A stretch of 44,267 nt of DNA. Source: Methanothrix sp. GTDB lineage: Archaea > Halobacteriota > Methanosarcinia > Methanotrichales > Methanotrichaceae. The DNA lies in NCBI GenBank assembly GCA_025361645.1, contig JANYKI010000095.1:1-44267 (forward strand), written 5' to 3'. The position numbers and the translations under genes were made by a program. Position 1 is the stretch's first letter, and the number at the start of each line of letters is the position of its first letter. Positions 31,004 through 40,697 of the stretch are shown in pieces. The notes below the pieces were generated by a model. The model was not told the origin of the DNA. It saw nothing but the letters and a program-made list of their open reading frames with translations, and searched no databases.

Positions 31004-32719
31004 TCATCTTTCTCCCAAAAACATCGGCACCAACCGAAACGCCTTCACATCCACCAGCCCCTTATCCGTCAGCTTCAGCTCCGGGATCACCGGCAGGCAG
31101 AGAAACGAGAGCGTCATGAACGGGTCCTCCAGCTTGCATCCCAGCCCGGCTGCGGCCGCAATGCACTCCGCTATCCCCTCCGCCACATCTCGCATGCACC
31201 TCTCCGAGAGCAGCCCGGCCACGGGCAGAGGCAGGCTCGCCAGCATCTTTCCATCTGCCACCGCCACCAGCCCGCCGCCCATCTCCTTGACGGCCAGAAC
31301 CGCGGCCAGCATATCTTCATCCGATACCCCGACGGCGACGATGTTGTGCGAGTCATGGGCCACGGAGGAGGCGATGGCGCCAGAGGCGAGGCCAAAGCCC
31401 TGCACCAGTCCCAGGCCCACGTTGCCTGTGGCTTTGTGCCTCTCCACCACCGCCATTTTCAGAATGTCCCGGTCTACGTCGGAGACGACCTTTCCATCTT
31501 TGATTTTGGGCAAAAGCGGCAGAGCCTTTGTGATGATCTGGTTTGGAACAACACCAATAACCCTAGCCGGGCCCCTCTCTGCCTTGATCTCAAAAGACCG
31601 CGGGCCAATCGGGCCGATCTGCATCGATTTATGCCCGGCATTGGCCGGAGCCTTTAGCGGAACTATGAGTTCGCCGTCCTTCGCCACCACTTTTCCGTCT
31701 TTGATGACCAAAACCACGCGGGTTTGCTCCAGCCCATCCAGAACGGCGATGTCTGCCCTGTAGCCGGGAGCGATGGCCCCTAAATCCGAGAGGCCGAAGT
31801 ACTGGGCGGCGTTGAGGCTGGAGATCTGCAGGGCGATGATGGGATCGAGGCCCTGCTCGATTGCCGTCTTCACCATGAAGTCGATATGCCCTTCTTGAAG
31901 GATGTCTGCCGGATGCCGGTCGTCCGAGACGAAGAGGAATTGGCGAGCGTTTTTGGCGGTGACCAGCGGCAGCAGATCGAGCAAATTTTTGGCAGCGCTG
32001 CCCTCTCGCAGCATGATGTACATACCAGAGCGAAGCTTCTCCCTGGCTTCATCAATTGTGGTGCACTCGTGATCGGAACGGATGCCGGCAGAGATGTAGG
32101 CGGAGAGGTCGCGCCCCGTCAGGCCGGGGGCGTGCCCGTCCACGGGCCGGCGGCCGGCCAGAGCCAGCTTCTTCATCATTTCCGGATCTCGGAAGATGAC
32201 CCCCGGATAGTTCATAACCTCGGCCAGGCCCAGGACCCTCTCTTCCGGCAAGAGCCCGGCCAGTGCGTCAGCACCCAGTGCCGCTCCTGCGCTCTCCAGA
32301 TTGGTGGCGGGAACGCAAGAGGGGAGCATGATAAAGACGTTCAAGGGAACATCTCTTGAGGACTCCAGCATGTAGCGAATGCCCGCCTCGCCCCACACAT
32401 TGGCGATCTCGTGCGGGTCGGCGACCACGGTTGTGGTGCCCCTGGGCACGACGGCGCGCGCGTACTCGGGCACAGTGACCATGCTGCTCTCGATATGCAC
32501 GTGGCTGTCGATAAATCCCGGCGCGATGATTTTGCCGTCCAGCTCCAGAGTCCGGCTGGCTCCGGCGCAGTCGAAGCCTACTATCCGGCCTTTATGAATG
32601 GCAACATCCGCCCGGTGCACCTCGCCGGAGAGAACATTGGCCACATTGCCCCCGGCCAGGAGTAGATCTACCTCGATTTCACCGTGCGCGGCAGCAATCA
32701 GTTCTTCCCAAGGGTTCAT
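31004..32719 (-). CDS. ade: Adenine deaminase
   Basis: A 571-residue amidohydrolase that converts adenine to hypoxanthine and ammonia in purine salvage. It has the metal-binding HVHIESSMVTVPEYARAV, PRGTTTVVADPHEIANVWG, the GHAPGLTGRDLSAYISAG and RSDHECTTIDEA motifs, DDRHPADI, and a C-terminal domain with SSVAHDSHNIVAVG. Length and motif order match bacterial and archaeal Ade. The ATG at 32719 has only a weak site. Upstream TATA-like sequence lies near 32787-32799 on the minus strand. The HEPN-like/HD operon follows closely, so read-through into it is possible. Confidence 0.95.
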   Translation of the reverse strand: MNPWEELIAAAHGEIEVDLLLAGGNVANVLSGEVHRADVAIHKGRIVGFDCAGASRTLELDGKIIAPGFIDSHVHIESSMVTVPEYARAVVPRGTTTVVADPHEIANVWGEAGIRYMLESSRDVPLNVFIMLPSCVPATNLESAGAALGADALAGLLPEERVLGLAEVMNYPGVIFRDPEMMKKLALAGRRPVDGHAPGLTGRDLSAYISAGIRSDHECTTIDEAREKLRSGMYIMLREGSAAKNLLDLLPLVTAKNARQFLFVSDDRHPADILQEGHIDFMVKTAIEQGLDPIIALQISSLNAAQYFGLSDLGAIAPGYRADIAVLDGLEQTRVVLVIKDGKVVAKDGELIVPLKAPANAGHKSMQIGPIGPRSFEIKAERGPARVIGVVPNQIITKALPLLPKIKDGKVVSDVDRDILKMAVVERHKATGNVGLGLVQGFGLASGAIASSVAHDSHNIVAVGVSDEDMLAAVLAVKEMGGGLVAVADGKMLASLPLPVAGLLSERCMRDVAEGIAECIAAAAGLGCKLEDPFMTLSFLCLPVIPELKLTDKGLVDVKAFRLVPMFLGER

Positions 32720-32866
32720 ACTACCAGGATTCTTGCAAGAATTACTTAAGATATTCTGGCATCATTATTGTTTGGGTTCGGCCAAATAGATAAATATAAA
32801 TAATAAATACCGCATGAAATTTGCGGTGGTACTAAATAAATTATGGATGGTGCATGGATATCACAG

Positions 32867-32880
32867 TTATATAAATAAAT
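32867..32880 (+). promoter_or_regulatory. TATA box for the OB-fold gene
   Basis: TTATATAAATAAAT lies about 62-75 nt before the ATG at 32942, predicting a leader of about 40 nt that carries the ribosome binding site GAGGT (9 nt before the ATG). Confidence 0.45.
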
Positions 32881-32941
32881 TTAAGTACTATCAATTACTA
32901 TGTTTTCACTTAAGTTCTAACGTATAAGAGGTAGAGTATCT

Positions 32942-33358
32942 ATGATTAAGAAACAGTTCGGTTGGATCGTCGGATTTGCCATACTGGTGTGTATGGCGTG
33001 CATGGCCGTTCAAGCTGCGGTAAATTATGAACAAGTAACCATCAAAGAAATCCAGGAAGGGAATTCCACTTTTATGGGTAAGGCGGTTGAGATTGAGGGA
33101 AAGATCATCAAAGAGTGCCCATCGAGAGGCTGCTGGTTCGTGCTGGATGATGGGACCGGAACCATGCTTGTCGATATAAAGCCCAACAACTTCACCATAC
33201 CAATGAAACTGGAGGGCAGCACGGCCAAGGTTTATGGAAATGTAACGGTGGTCGGGGAGAAGAAAAAGCTGACCTTTGATCCGGGAACGCCTTATGTAAT
33301 CGGCAAAAAAGTGGAGCTAACCGGCGAATTCAATTCACCGCTCATCTCTACAGGTTAA
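32942..33358 (+). CDS. Exported OB-fold protein (DUF4920-like), paralogue A
   Basis: A 138-residue protein with a signal peptide (about residues 1-26) and a single OB-fold-like domain. Key features are VEIEGKIIKECPSRGCWFVL, with a CPxxGCWF motif, then DDGTGTMLVDIKPNNFTIP and a KVYGNVTVVGEKKKLTFDPG strand pair. It is a clear paralogue of the product of 35267-35647 (same Cys motif and the following I-x-P-x-N-F block). The two genes stand on either side of the MacB-type ABC exporter, in opposite orientation. The function may be binding of a metal or peptide outside the membrane. Start supported by GAGGT. Confidence 0.75.
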   Translation: MIKKQFGWIVGFAILVCMACMAVQAAVNYEQVTIKEIQEGNSTFMGKAVEIEGKIIKECPSRGCWFVLDDGTGTMLVDIKPNNFTIPMKLEGSTAKVYGNVTVVGEKKKLTFDPGTPYVIGKKVELTGEFNSPLISTG

Positions 33359-33423
33359 TGATTTCAGCAGGCAGCGCAATATCTTAATCTTAATTCTCTT
33401 TTTCTTCATCTGCCGATTTTCCC

Positions 33424-34089
33424 TCACCCCACCATCTGCCCGTCTCGCAGAGTGTACGTCTTCGAAGTAAGTTTGGCCAGATCCATGTTATGGGTTACTA
33501 CGACCAGCGTCAATCCTCTTCGGTTGAGCTCCAAAAAGAGGTCGAAGATCATTTGCGATGTTGCAGAGTCCAGGTTGCCTGTGGGTTCGTCCGCCAGCAC
33601 AATCCTGGGATCGTTGATCAGGGCCCGGCCGATGGCCACGCGCTGCATCTCACCGCCGGAGAGCTGCCCGGGCAGATGGTCCGCTCTGTCTGCCAAACCG
33701 ACCATCTTCAGAACATCATCGATCCTATTATTATTCTTATTCTTATGGCTAAAGAGCAGCGGCAACTCGATGTTCTCTCGCGCCGTCAAAGTAGGCATGA
33801 GATAGAACTGCTGGAAAACAAAGCCGATGTTCTCCCGACGAAGCTTTACCAAACCACTCTCTTTCATGCCTCTGGTCTCGATTCCATTCAAGCGGAGGCT
33901 GCCTCCATCAGGCGTATCCAGACAGCCCAGCACATTGAGCAATGCCGTTTTTCCCGAGCCGGAAGGCCCGATGATGGAGAGGAAGTCTCCTTCTCCTACC
34001 GAGAAATCCACGTCCCTTAAGGCGTAAATCTCCTCACTGCCGCGACGGAAGATCTTTGTCAAACCCTGCCCCACGATAATGTCTTTCAT
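33424..34089 (-). CDS. ABC transporter ATPase, MacB/LolD type
   Basis: A 221-residue cytoplasmic ATPase with Walker A IGPSGSGKTALLN (about residues 37-49), Q-loop FVFQQFYLMP, signature QLSGGEMQRVAIGRAL, Walker B IVLADEPTGNLD and an H-loop VVTHNMD. These are the features of the LolD/MacB family that powers transport or mechanotransmission from an FtsX-like permease. Its start overlaps the permease stop by 4 nt, making it the third gene of the operon OB-fold protein - permease - ATPase. The substrate is unknown. Confidence 0.93.
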   Translation of the reverse strand: MKDIIVGQGLTKIFRRGSEEIYALRDVDFSVGEGDFLSIIGPSGSGKTALLNVLGCLDTPDGGSLRLNGIETRGMKESGLVKLRRENIGFVFQQFYLMPTLTARENIELPLLFSHKNKNNNRIDDVLKMVGLADRADHLPGQLSGGEMQRVAIGRALINDPRIVLADEPTGNLDSATSQMIFDLFLELNRRGLTLVVVTHNMDLAKLTSKTYTLRDGQMVG

Positions 34090-35270
34090 TCTACACCACT
34101 CCTGATGGCTTCCATGGGCGTGAGCCTTGAGGACGTGAAGGCCGGATACAGCCCGCAGAATAGGCCGAGGACGATGGAGAAGATGAGAGCGAATGCAATC
34201 AACTCAGGATTCAGCGATACCAGTGATGCCTTGGGTGAGTAAGGCAGCATTCCTTTTACGAAGCCCTCTATCAGGCTCGATCCCACGATTGCTGCAACAG
34301 TACCGATGATGCCGCCCATAAATGTGATAAGAACTGTCTCGGTCATTACCATCTTGCCGATATCCAGGCCCGAGGCCCCGATGGCCTTCATCATGCCGAA
34401 TTCTCGAGTTCGTTCATTCACAGACATAAGCAGGGTATTGATAATGCCAAATGCGCTGATGATTAAGGCAATAACAATTACCGTTAGCAATAGGGATCGA
34501 GCAGACCCAGCCAGGTTCATAATAGTCCCCATGATCTGGGTCATGGTGACCACCTGGATGTCGGGGATCTTCTCCATCTGTTCTGAGACCTTGGCAATTT
34601 TACTCACATCTTGAACCTTTACCGCGATAGTGGTGATCTTGCCGTCTTTTCGGAAGACTCGCTGCGCCTCAACCAGCGGCACGAAATGGAATTGGTCATC
34701 TTGATCTCCCGTTTTATCCAGGATGCCTACGATAGTGAAGTCTTTAAACGGACCGGCCATCATTACCGAGCCAACAGAATAGTTCTGTTTCTCTGCCAGT
34801 TCCCGTCCCACGATCATGACATTGGTCTCATTCTCTTTGAAGTATCTTCCTTCCACATTCCACCAGGGTTTCAGCTTCATCACATCGTTGATCAAAATTC
34901 CGAATACCACGTGGGGAGTGTCCTGCCCGGTCGAGGCATCTTTTCCAATGAACTGATGCATGAGCATGGGCGTTGCCATCTCCACACCAACGATGTCGCT
35001 CACATTTTTAAGGTCGTATGCAGATAGGTACTTGGGAATCACTCCCCCGTGCATGAGCAGAGCGGCAGCCTCATAAGGACAGCCCTTGGGCACAGCCAGG
35101 ATATGTACCCCCATGCTGTTTACCTCTTTGTTCAGCTCCTTTTCATATCCGGAATTCAGAGAAAGAAGGCTGAACAGGACGGTTATTGCTATGGCTACGC
35201 CCAAGACGGTTAGAAGCGTCCTGCTCTGCCTTCGCCGCAGGTTTTTCACCGCCAGGGTGAAGAAGTTCAT
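34086..35270 (-). CDS. ABC transporter permease, MacB/FtsX type
   Basis: A 394-residue permease with one N-terminal helix (TLLTVLGVAIAITVLFSLLS), a large extracytoplasmic domain (about residues 40-270, the MacB periplasmic-core type) and three C-terminal helices including LLLTVIVIALIISAFGIINT, the conserved MSVNERTREFGMMKAIGAS loop and LIAFALIFSIVLGLFCGLYP. This is the typical MacB/LolC half-transporter plan, working as a dimer with the ATPase encoded next to it. It overlaps the ATPase gene and the upstream OB-fold gene by 4 nt each, so all three are translationally coupled. In an archaeon without an outer membrane it probably acts on an extracytoplasmic or membrane-bound substrate. Confidence 0.93.
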   Translation of the reverse strand: MNFFTLAVKNLRRRQSRTLLTVLGVAIAITVLFSLLSLNSGYEKELNKEVNSMGVHILAVPKGCPYEAAALLMHGGVIPKYLSAYDLKNVSDIVGVEMATPMLMHQFIGKDASTGQDTPHVVFGILINDVMKLKPWWNVEGRYFKENETNVMIVGRELAEKQNYSVGSVMMAGPFKDFTIVGILDKTGDQDDQFHFVPLVEAQRVFRKDGKITTIAVKVQDVSKIAKVSEQMEKIPDIQVVTMTQIMGTIMNLAGSARSLLLTVIVIALIISAFGIINTLLMSVNERTREFGMMKAIGASGLDIGKMVMTETVLITFMGGIIGTVAAIVGSSLIEGFVKGMLPYSPKASLVSLNPELIAFALIFSIVLGLFCGLYPAFTSSRLTPMEAIRSGVE

Positions 35271-35647
35271 TTGAAGATCTCTCCATTGATCTCTACCATC
35301 TTGCCGATCATCATGGGATCATTGTCCTTGGTGGTTACCTCTCCATAAACCTTAACCCTAGACCCTGCCTCCTGAGGGATGACGAAGTTGCTTGGAAATA
35401 TATCAATAAATAGGCTAGCGCTTTCATCATTAACTATGAACCAGCATCCAGCAGGACATTCCGTCTCTATCTTTCCTTCTATCAATATATTTTTGCCTTC
35501 GTAGGCAGATATATTTTGAATAATATCCAGGATCTTTACAGCCTCTCCTTGAAGTTCAGCAGGCAGTTCCTTTGCAGCCGCTGCAGCATGCATCGCTAGC
35601 GCCACGGCGAAAAGGAGAATCAATGTTCTCAGTCCATTTTGTTTCAT
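35267..35647 (-). CDS. Exported OB-fold protein (DUF4920-like), paralogue B
   Basis: A 126-residue exported protein and first gene of the MacB-type operon. It has a signal peptide (about residues 1-25, Ala-rich) and the same core as the product of 32942-33358: ILIEGKIETECPAGCWFIVN, SLFIDIFPSNFVIP and RVKVYGEVTTKDNDP. The two Cys in CPxGCWF are conserved between the paralogues, so they may form a disulfide or bind a metal. The 4-nt overlap with the permease gene suggests that it works with the ABC exporter, perhaps as its extracytoplasmic partner. Function otherwise unknown. Confidence 0.76.
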   Translation of the reverse strand: MKQNGLRTLILLFAVALAMHAAAAAKELPAELQGEAVKILDIIQNISAYEGKNILIEGKIETECPAGCWFIVNDESASLFIDIFPSNFVIPQEAGSRVKVYGEVTTKDNDPMMIGKMVEINGEIFK

Positions 35648-36043
35648 CTTAAGTCACCCTATATTATCAAATTTAACAAATTAAGCATATCCTGCATGAT
35701 TCTTCGATATCATGCGGTGATTTAGGCCCGCACCATCTGCGTCCGTTTGAACATTCAGAATTCTCAGTAAGGCGGAGGAAGTTTTGCGCTCTGATTTGTC
35801 TATGCCTTCCACTGTGCAAAAAGAAAGCATCGTTGTAGGAAGCTGAAAGATACTCCGTTCCCTCATGTCCATACCAGTATCGTGGATATGAAACAATTTA
35901 AAGTTTTTGATTCTTTATGTAGCATGAATTGAGAATTAAGCAAATAACAGACGAATCCGGCATCTAAATCTTTAATATACGAAATAACAATTGATAATAT
36001 GATTGCTTTAGCACTTGGGTGCGCGATTGCTGATCGGATGAAA
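35648..36043. other. Intergenic region upstream of cdc48
   Basis: About 400 bases between the divergent OB-fold operon and cdc48. A 71-codon frame at 35681-35896 has no good start site and an unconvincing product, so it is not called. The second half is A/T-rich and contains the cdc48 promoter. No structured RNA is obvious. Confidence 0.4.
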
Positions 36044-36052
36044 TTTATAAAT
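36044..36052 (+). promoter_or_regulatory. TATA box of cdc48
   Basis: TTTATAAAT lies 30-38 nt before the TTG start at 36082. This predicts transcription from about 36077 and an almost leaderless mRNA, which would explain why no ribosome binding site precedes the start. Confidence 0.55.
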
Positions 36053-36081
36053 TATATCGATTAAATAACTAAAAGTGCTAA

Positions 36082-38340
<2,259 letters not shown>

Positions 38341-38375
38341 TGCATTTGATTAATTGATGGGGAAAGGTGAGGGGG

Positions 38376-38630
38376 ATGGGAAAGGTGTTCTCGGGAAGCA
38401 TTGCTGGAAAAGAGATCGTAAACATCGGTGGCATGGTGTTAGGCGAGCTGGAGGATATGATTTTTGAGGTGCAGACCGGAAAGCTGGTGGATCTGTTGGT
38501 AAAGCCGAACAAGGAGCTGAATCGCATGAAGTACAGGGAGGACGGAAAGTTTGTGCTCATACCCTTTGCTTCAGTGGTGGCCATCAAGGACTACATCGTG
38601 ATTGACGAGAGCCGGGCCATGAAGACGTGA
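38376..38630 (+). CDS. PRC-barrel domain protein
   Basis: An 84-residue single PRC-barrel protein: MGKVFSGSIAGKEIVNIGGM (entry strands), LGELEDMIFEVQTGKLVDLL (characteristic G-x-L-x-D core) and the closing KFVLIPFASVVAIKDYIVID. These small beta-barrels occur in RimM, photosynthetic H subunits and many short archaeal proteins, some of which take part in cell division (CdpB-like). GGTGAG lies 5 nt before the ATG at 38376; an alternative GTG at 38367 overlaps that site. It lies 35 bp after cdc48 and may be co-transcribed. Confidence 0.82.
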   Translation: MGKVFSGSIAGKEIVNIGGMVLGELEDMIFEVQTGKLVDLLVKPNKELNRMKYREDGKFVLIPFASVVAIKDYIVIDESRAMKT

Positions 38631-38660
38631 GATGAGGCTAGATTCACCTCAGAGTTTTCA

Positions 38661-38897
38661 ATGAAGATGTTACTATATCATGTGCGGCTTCGATGGGAAC
38701 CTGAAGATGAGGTATACACGGCATGGGCCCCATCACTTCCCGGATGTGTCACCTTTGGAAAAACCATAGAGGAAGCTTTGGAGATGGTAAGATACGCCAT
38801 CGAAATCTATGTTGAAACGCTTATTTCTCATGGTGAAGAGGTCCCAACTGACGAATCCGTAATAGAACGTACCATAGAGATTCAAGCTCATGCCTAA
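38661..38897 (+). CDS. HicB-like (UPF0150) protein without HicA
   Basis: A 78-residue protein with the HicB-type partial RNase H fold: YHVRLRWEPEDEVYTAWAPS, LPGCVTFGKTIEEALEMVRY and AIEIYVETLISHGEEVPTDE. In HicAB pairs the HicB antitoxin blocks the HicA mRNA-binding toxin, and the two genes are adjacent; no HicA-like frame is seen on either side here. It lies about 30 bp after the PRC-barrel gene in the same direction. Either its toxin was lost or it has another role. No DNA-binding extension is present. Confidence 0.78.
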   Translation: MKMLLYHVRLRWEPEDEVYTAWAPSLPGCVTFGKTIEEALEMVRYAIEIYVETLISHGEEVPTDESVIERTIEIQAHA

Positions 38898-38980
38898 GCT
38901 GCCATATCTCATTGATCTGCTTTAAACTCATGGGACTTCCTGGGAAAGGCTTTAATTTATTATCGATATAGCAAGTCTAG

Positions 38981-39525
38981 ATGACGAGAAACACATTCTA
39001 TTTAGCAGTCAGCATTCTGTTGCTGGCCGTGGCCGCAGGCTCTGCGTTTGCGGCAGGAGAGGATAGCGCGACCAAAGTTCTTTTGAATACCAGCATGGGC
39101 AACATCACAATCCGGCTTTTCGACGACATGCCCATTACGACAGGAAATTTCAAGAGCCTGGTGGAAAAGGGATTCTACGATGGAGTAATCTTCCACAGAG
39201 TCATCGACGGCTTCATGATTCAGGGCGGAGATCCGGAGGGCACAGGCTCAGGCGGACCGGGCTACAACATTGCAGATGAGTTCACTGATCACAACCGAAA
39301 CGATCGCGGGGCACCATCAGTATGGCCAATTCCGGGCCGAACACGGGCGGCAGCCAGTTCTTCATCAATCTGGTGGACAACAGCTTCCTGGACAGCAAGC
39401 ATCCCGCTTTTGGAAAGGTGATCGCGGGCATGGATGTGGTAGACGCCATAGGCAAGGTACAGAAAGACGCCAATGACCGACCACTCACCGAGGTAAAGAT
39501 AATCGAGGCGAAGATCGTCTCTTAA
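38981..39525 (+). pseudogene. Exported cyclophilin-type peptidyl-prolyl isomerase, frameshifted
   Basis: The first part has a signal peptide (about residues 1-24) and a cyclophilin domain ([39 protein letters not shown]). After NRNDRG (about 39308) the frame changes; the rest of the domain ([20 protein letters not shown] to the stop at 39525) is in another frame. The intact neighbour has CGCGGCACC where this gene has CGCGGGGCACC, i.e. two extra G. Restoring the frame gives a normal protein of about 180 residues. It may be a true pseudogene, a sequencing error in a short G run, or programmed frameshifting (unlikely). It is a tandem paralogue of 39811-40293, with an added export signal. Confidence 0.86.
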
Positions 39526-39634
39526 ATTTTTATTTTGTTTATTATAATACTGATAATAGTAATGATAGCCGATGAAAAATAGCAGTTGAAAAGGAAGGCT
39601 CCTCGTTGTATCGAGTGGGTAATAGAATAATCGA

Positions 39635-39769
39635 GTTCTCTGTGAGTCCTCCGTGTGCTCTGTGTCTGCGGTGGTGGTAGTATCGTCGGCCGTTTGGTAA
39701 TAACCAGCGGCTAACGACGTTTCAACCACAGAGTTCACATAGCTCACAGAAGGACGCACAGAGACGAAC
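39635..39769. repeat. Imperfect inverted repeat of the CACAGAG type
   Basis: The left arm (about 39635-39674, CTCTGTGAGTCCTCCGTGTG and onward) is the approximate reverse complement of the right arm (about 39726-39769, CCACAGAGTTCACATAGCTC and onward), separated by about 50 bp. Such CACAGAG-rich intergenic inverted repeats are typical of methanogen genomes. It lies in the gap between the two cyclophilin genes. Confidence 0.5.
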
Positions 39770-39810
39770 TAACAAAACGGAAAACCATAGTAACAGGAGA
39801 TGACAAAAAA

Positions 39811-40293
39811 ATGGCAGAAGGCAAATTAAATGCAGGCGGAGTTAAGGTACGGCTTATGACCAGCATGGGCGACATCACATTGCAGCTTTACGAGGACACG
39901 CCCATCACATCAGGAAACTTCCAAAAGCTGGTAGAGAAGGGATTTTATGACGGAGTCATCTTTCACCGCATCATAGACGGCTTCATGATTCAGGGCGGAG
40001 ACCCTACCGGCACGGGCTGTGGGGGACCTGGTTATGCCATCAAGGACGAGCTCAACCGCAAGAACAAGAACGATCGCGGCACCATCAGCATGGCCAACGC
40101 CGGGCCCAACACAGGAGGCAGCCAGTTCTTCATCAACCTGGTGGACAACAACTTCCTGGACAGCAAGCATCCGGTCTTCGGCAAAGTGGTGGAAGGCATG
40201 GATGTGGTGGATGCCATGGCCAAGGTGAAGAAGGGAGCCAATGACAAACCGGTGAAAGATGTGAAGATAGAGAGTGCGAAGGTGATAATTTAG
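39811..40293 (+). CDS. Cytoplasmic cyclophilin-type peptidyl-prolyl isomerase
   Basis: A 160-residue single-domain cyclophilin without a signal peptide. The active-site residues are clear: [19 protein letters not shown] (Arg and Gln of the site), [20 protein letters not shown] and FGKVVEGMDVVDAMAKVK. The enzyme speeds cis-trans isomerisation of Xaa-Pro bonds during folding. It is the intact paralogue of the frameshifted gene just upstream. GGAGA lies about 12 nt before the ATG. The stop codon is only 4 nt before the second omega-RNA-like element, so transcripts of this gene probably run into it. Confidence 0.94.
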   Translation: MAEGKLNAGGVKVRLMTSMGDITLQLYEDTPITSGNFQKLVEKGFYDGVIFHRIIDGFMIQGGDPTGTGCGGPGYAIKDELNRKNKNDRGTISMANAGPNTGGSQFFINLVDNNFLDSKHPVFGKVVEGMDVVDAMAKVKKGANDKPVKDVKIESAKVII

Positions 40294-40297
40294 AAAG

Positions 40298-40542
40298 GAC
40301 GGGGTGCGGGGGCAGAGAATCCCCGCCTCTTCAGAGGTGGGATGAATCGTGCCCCGCTGTGATTTCTGGGCTATAGACATCTATTTAACCTCAAAACGCA
40401 TAGTGTCAGATGTCAAGTTTGTTGCCAGCAGTTGAAAAGACTCAAGTGACAAACTAAAACATCTTAAACTAATTGGTATGGGATCACATACCATCGGTGA
40501 AAGTCCGTAGATGCCCGTGAATTTATTCATGGGAGTGGTCAC
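40298..40542 (+). ncRNA. Omega-RNA-like IS200/IS605 right-end element without tnpB (copy 2)
   Basis: A 245-nt homologue of copy 1 (9-258). It starts 4 nt after the cyclophilin stop, so there is no room for a tnpB gene. It encodes the same TnpB tail (DGVRGQRIPASSEVG, stop), then a linker, a hairpin at 40474-40493 (TGGTATG with CATACCA), and the terminal hairpin CCCGTGAAT/ATTCATGGG (about 40513-40533), and ends GTGGTCAC at 40542. Against copy 1 the hairpins show paired changes (for example A19-T35 to G308-C324 in 40 kb numbering, and G190-C208 to T40474-A40493). The putative guide would start at 40543. It lies 155 nt before thrS. Confidence 0.66.
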
Positions 40543-40697
40543 CGATCTGTTATTTCGTTCTTTAACATTTTTTAACAGGAAGATTTCATAGAAAGACTGA
40601 ACCCAGGCAGCACCTTTCCCTCTGCCCCAGTATTTGGGCTTCATGGAAACATTGAATTACATCCACATTTATCCCTTTAAAGGTCAGGTGACCCCTA

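Noticed and set aside
35681-35896. 71-codon frame upstream of cdc48
   Set aside because: No ribosome binding site, unconvincing composition, and the region is better explained as divergent promoter DNA.
40381-40644. 87-codon antisense frame over the second omega-RNA-like element
   Set aside because: It crosses the RNA element and the thrS leader, and its product has no recognisable features.
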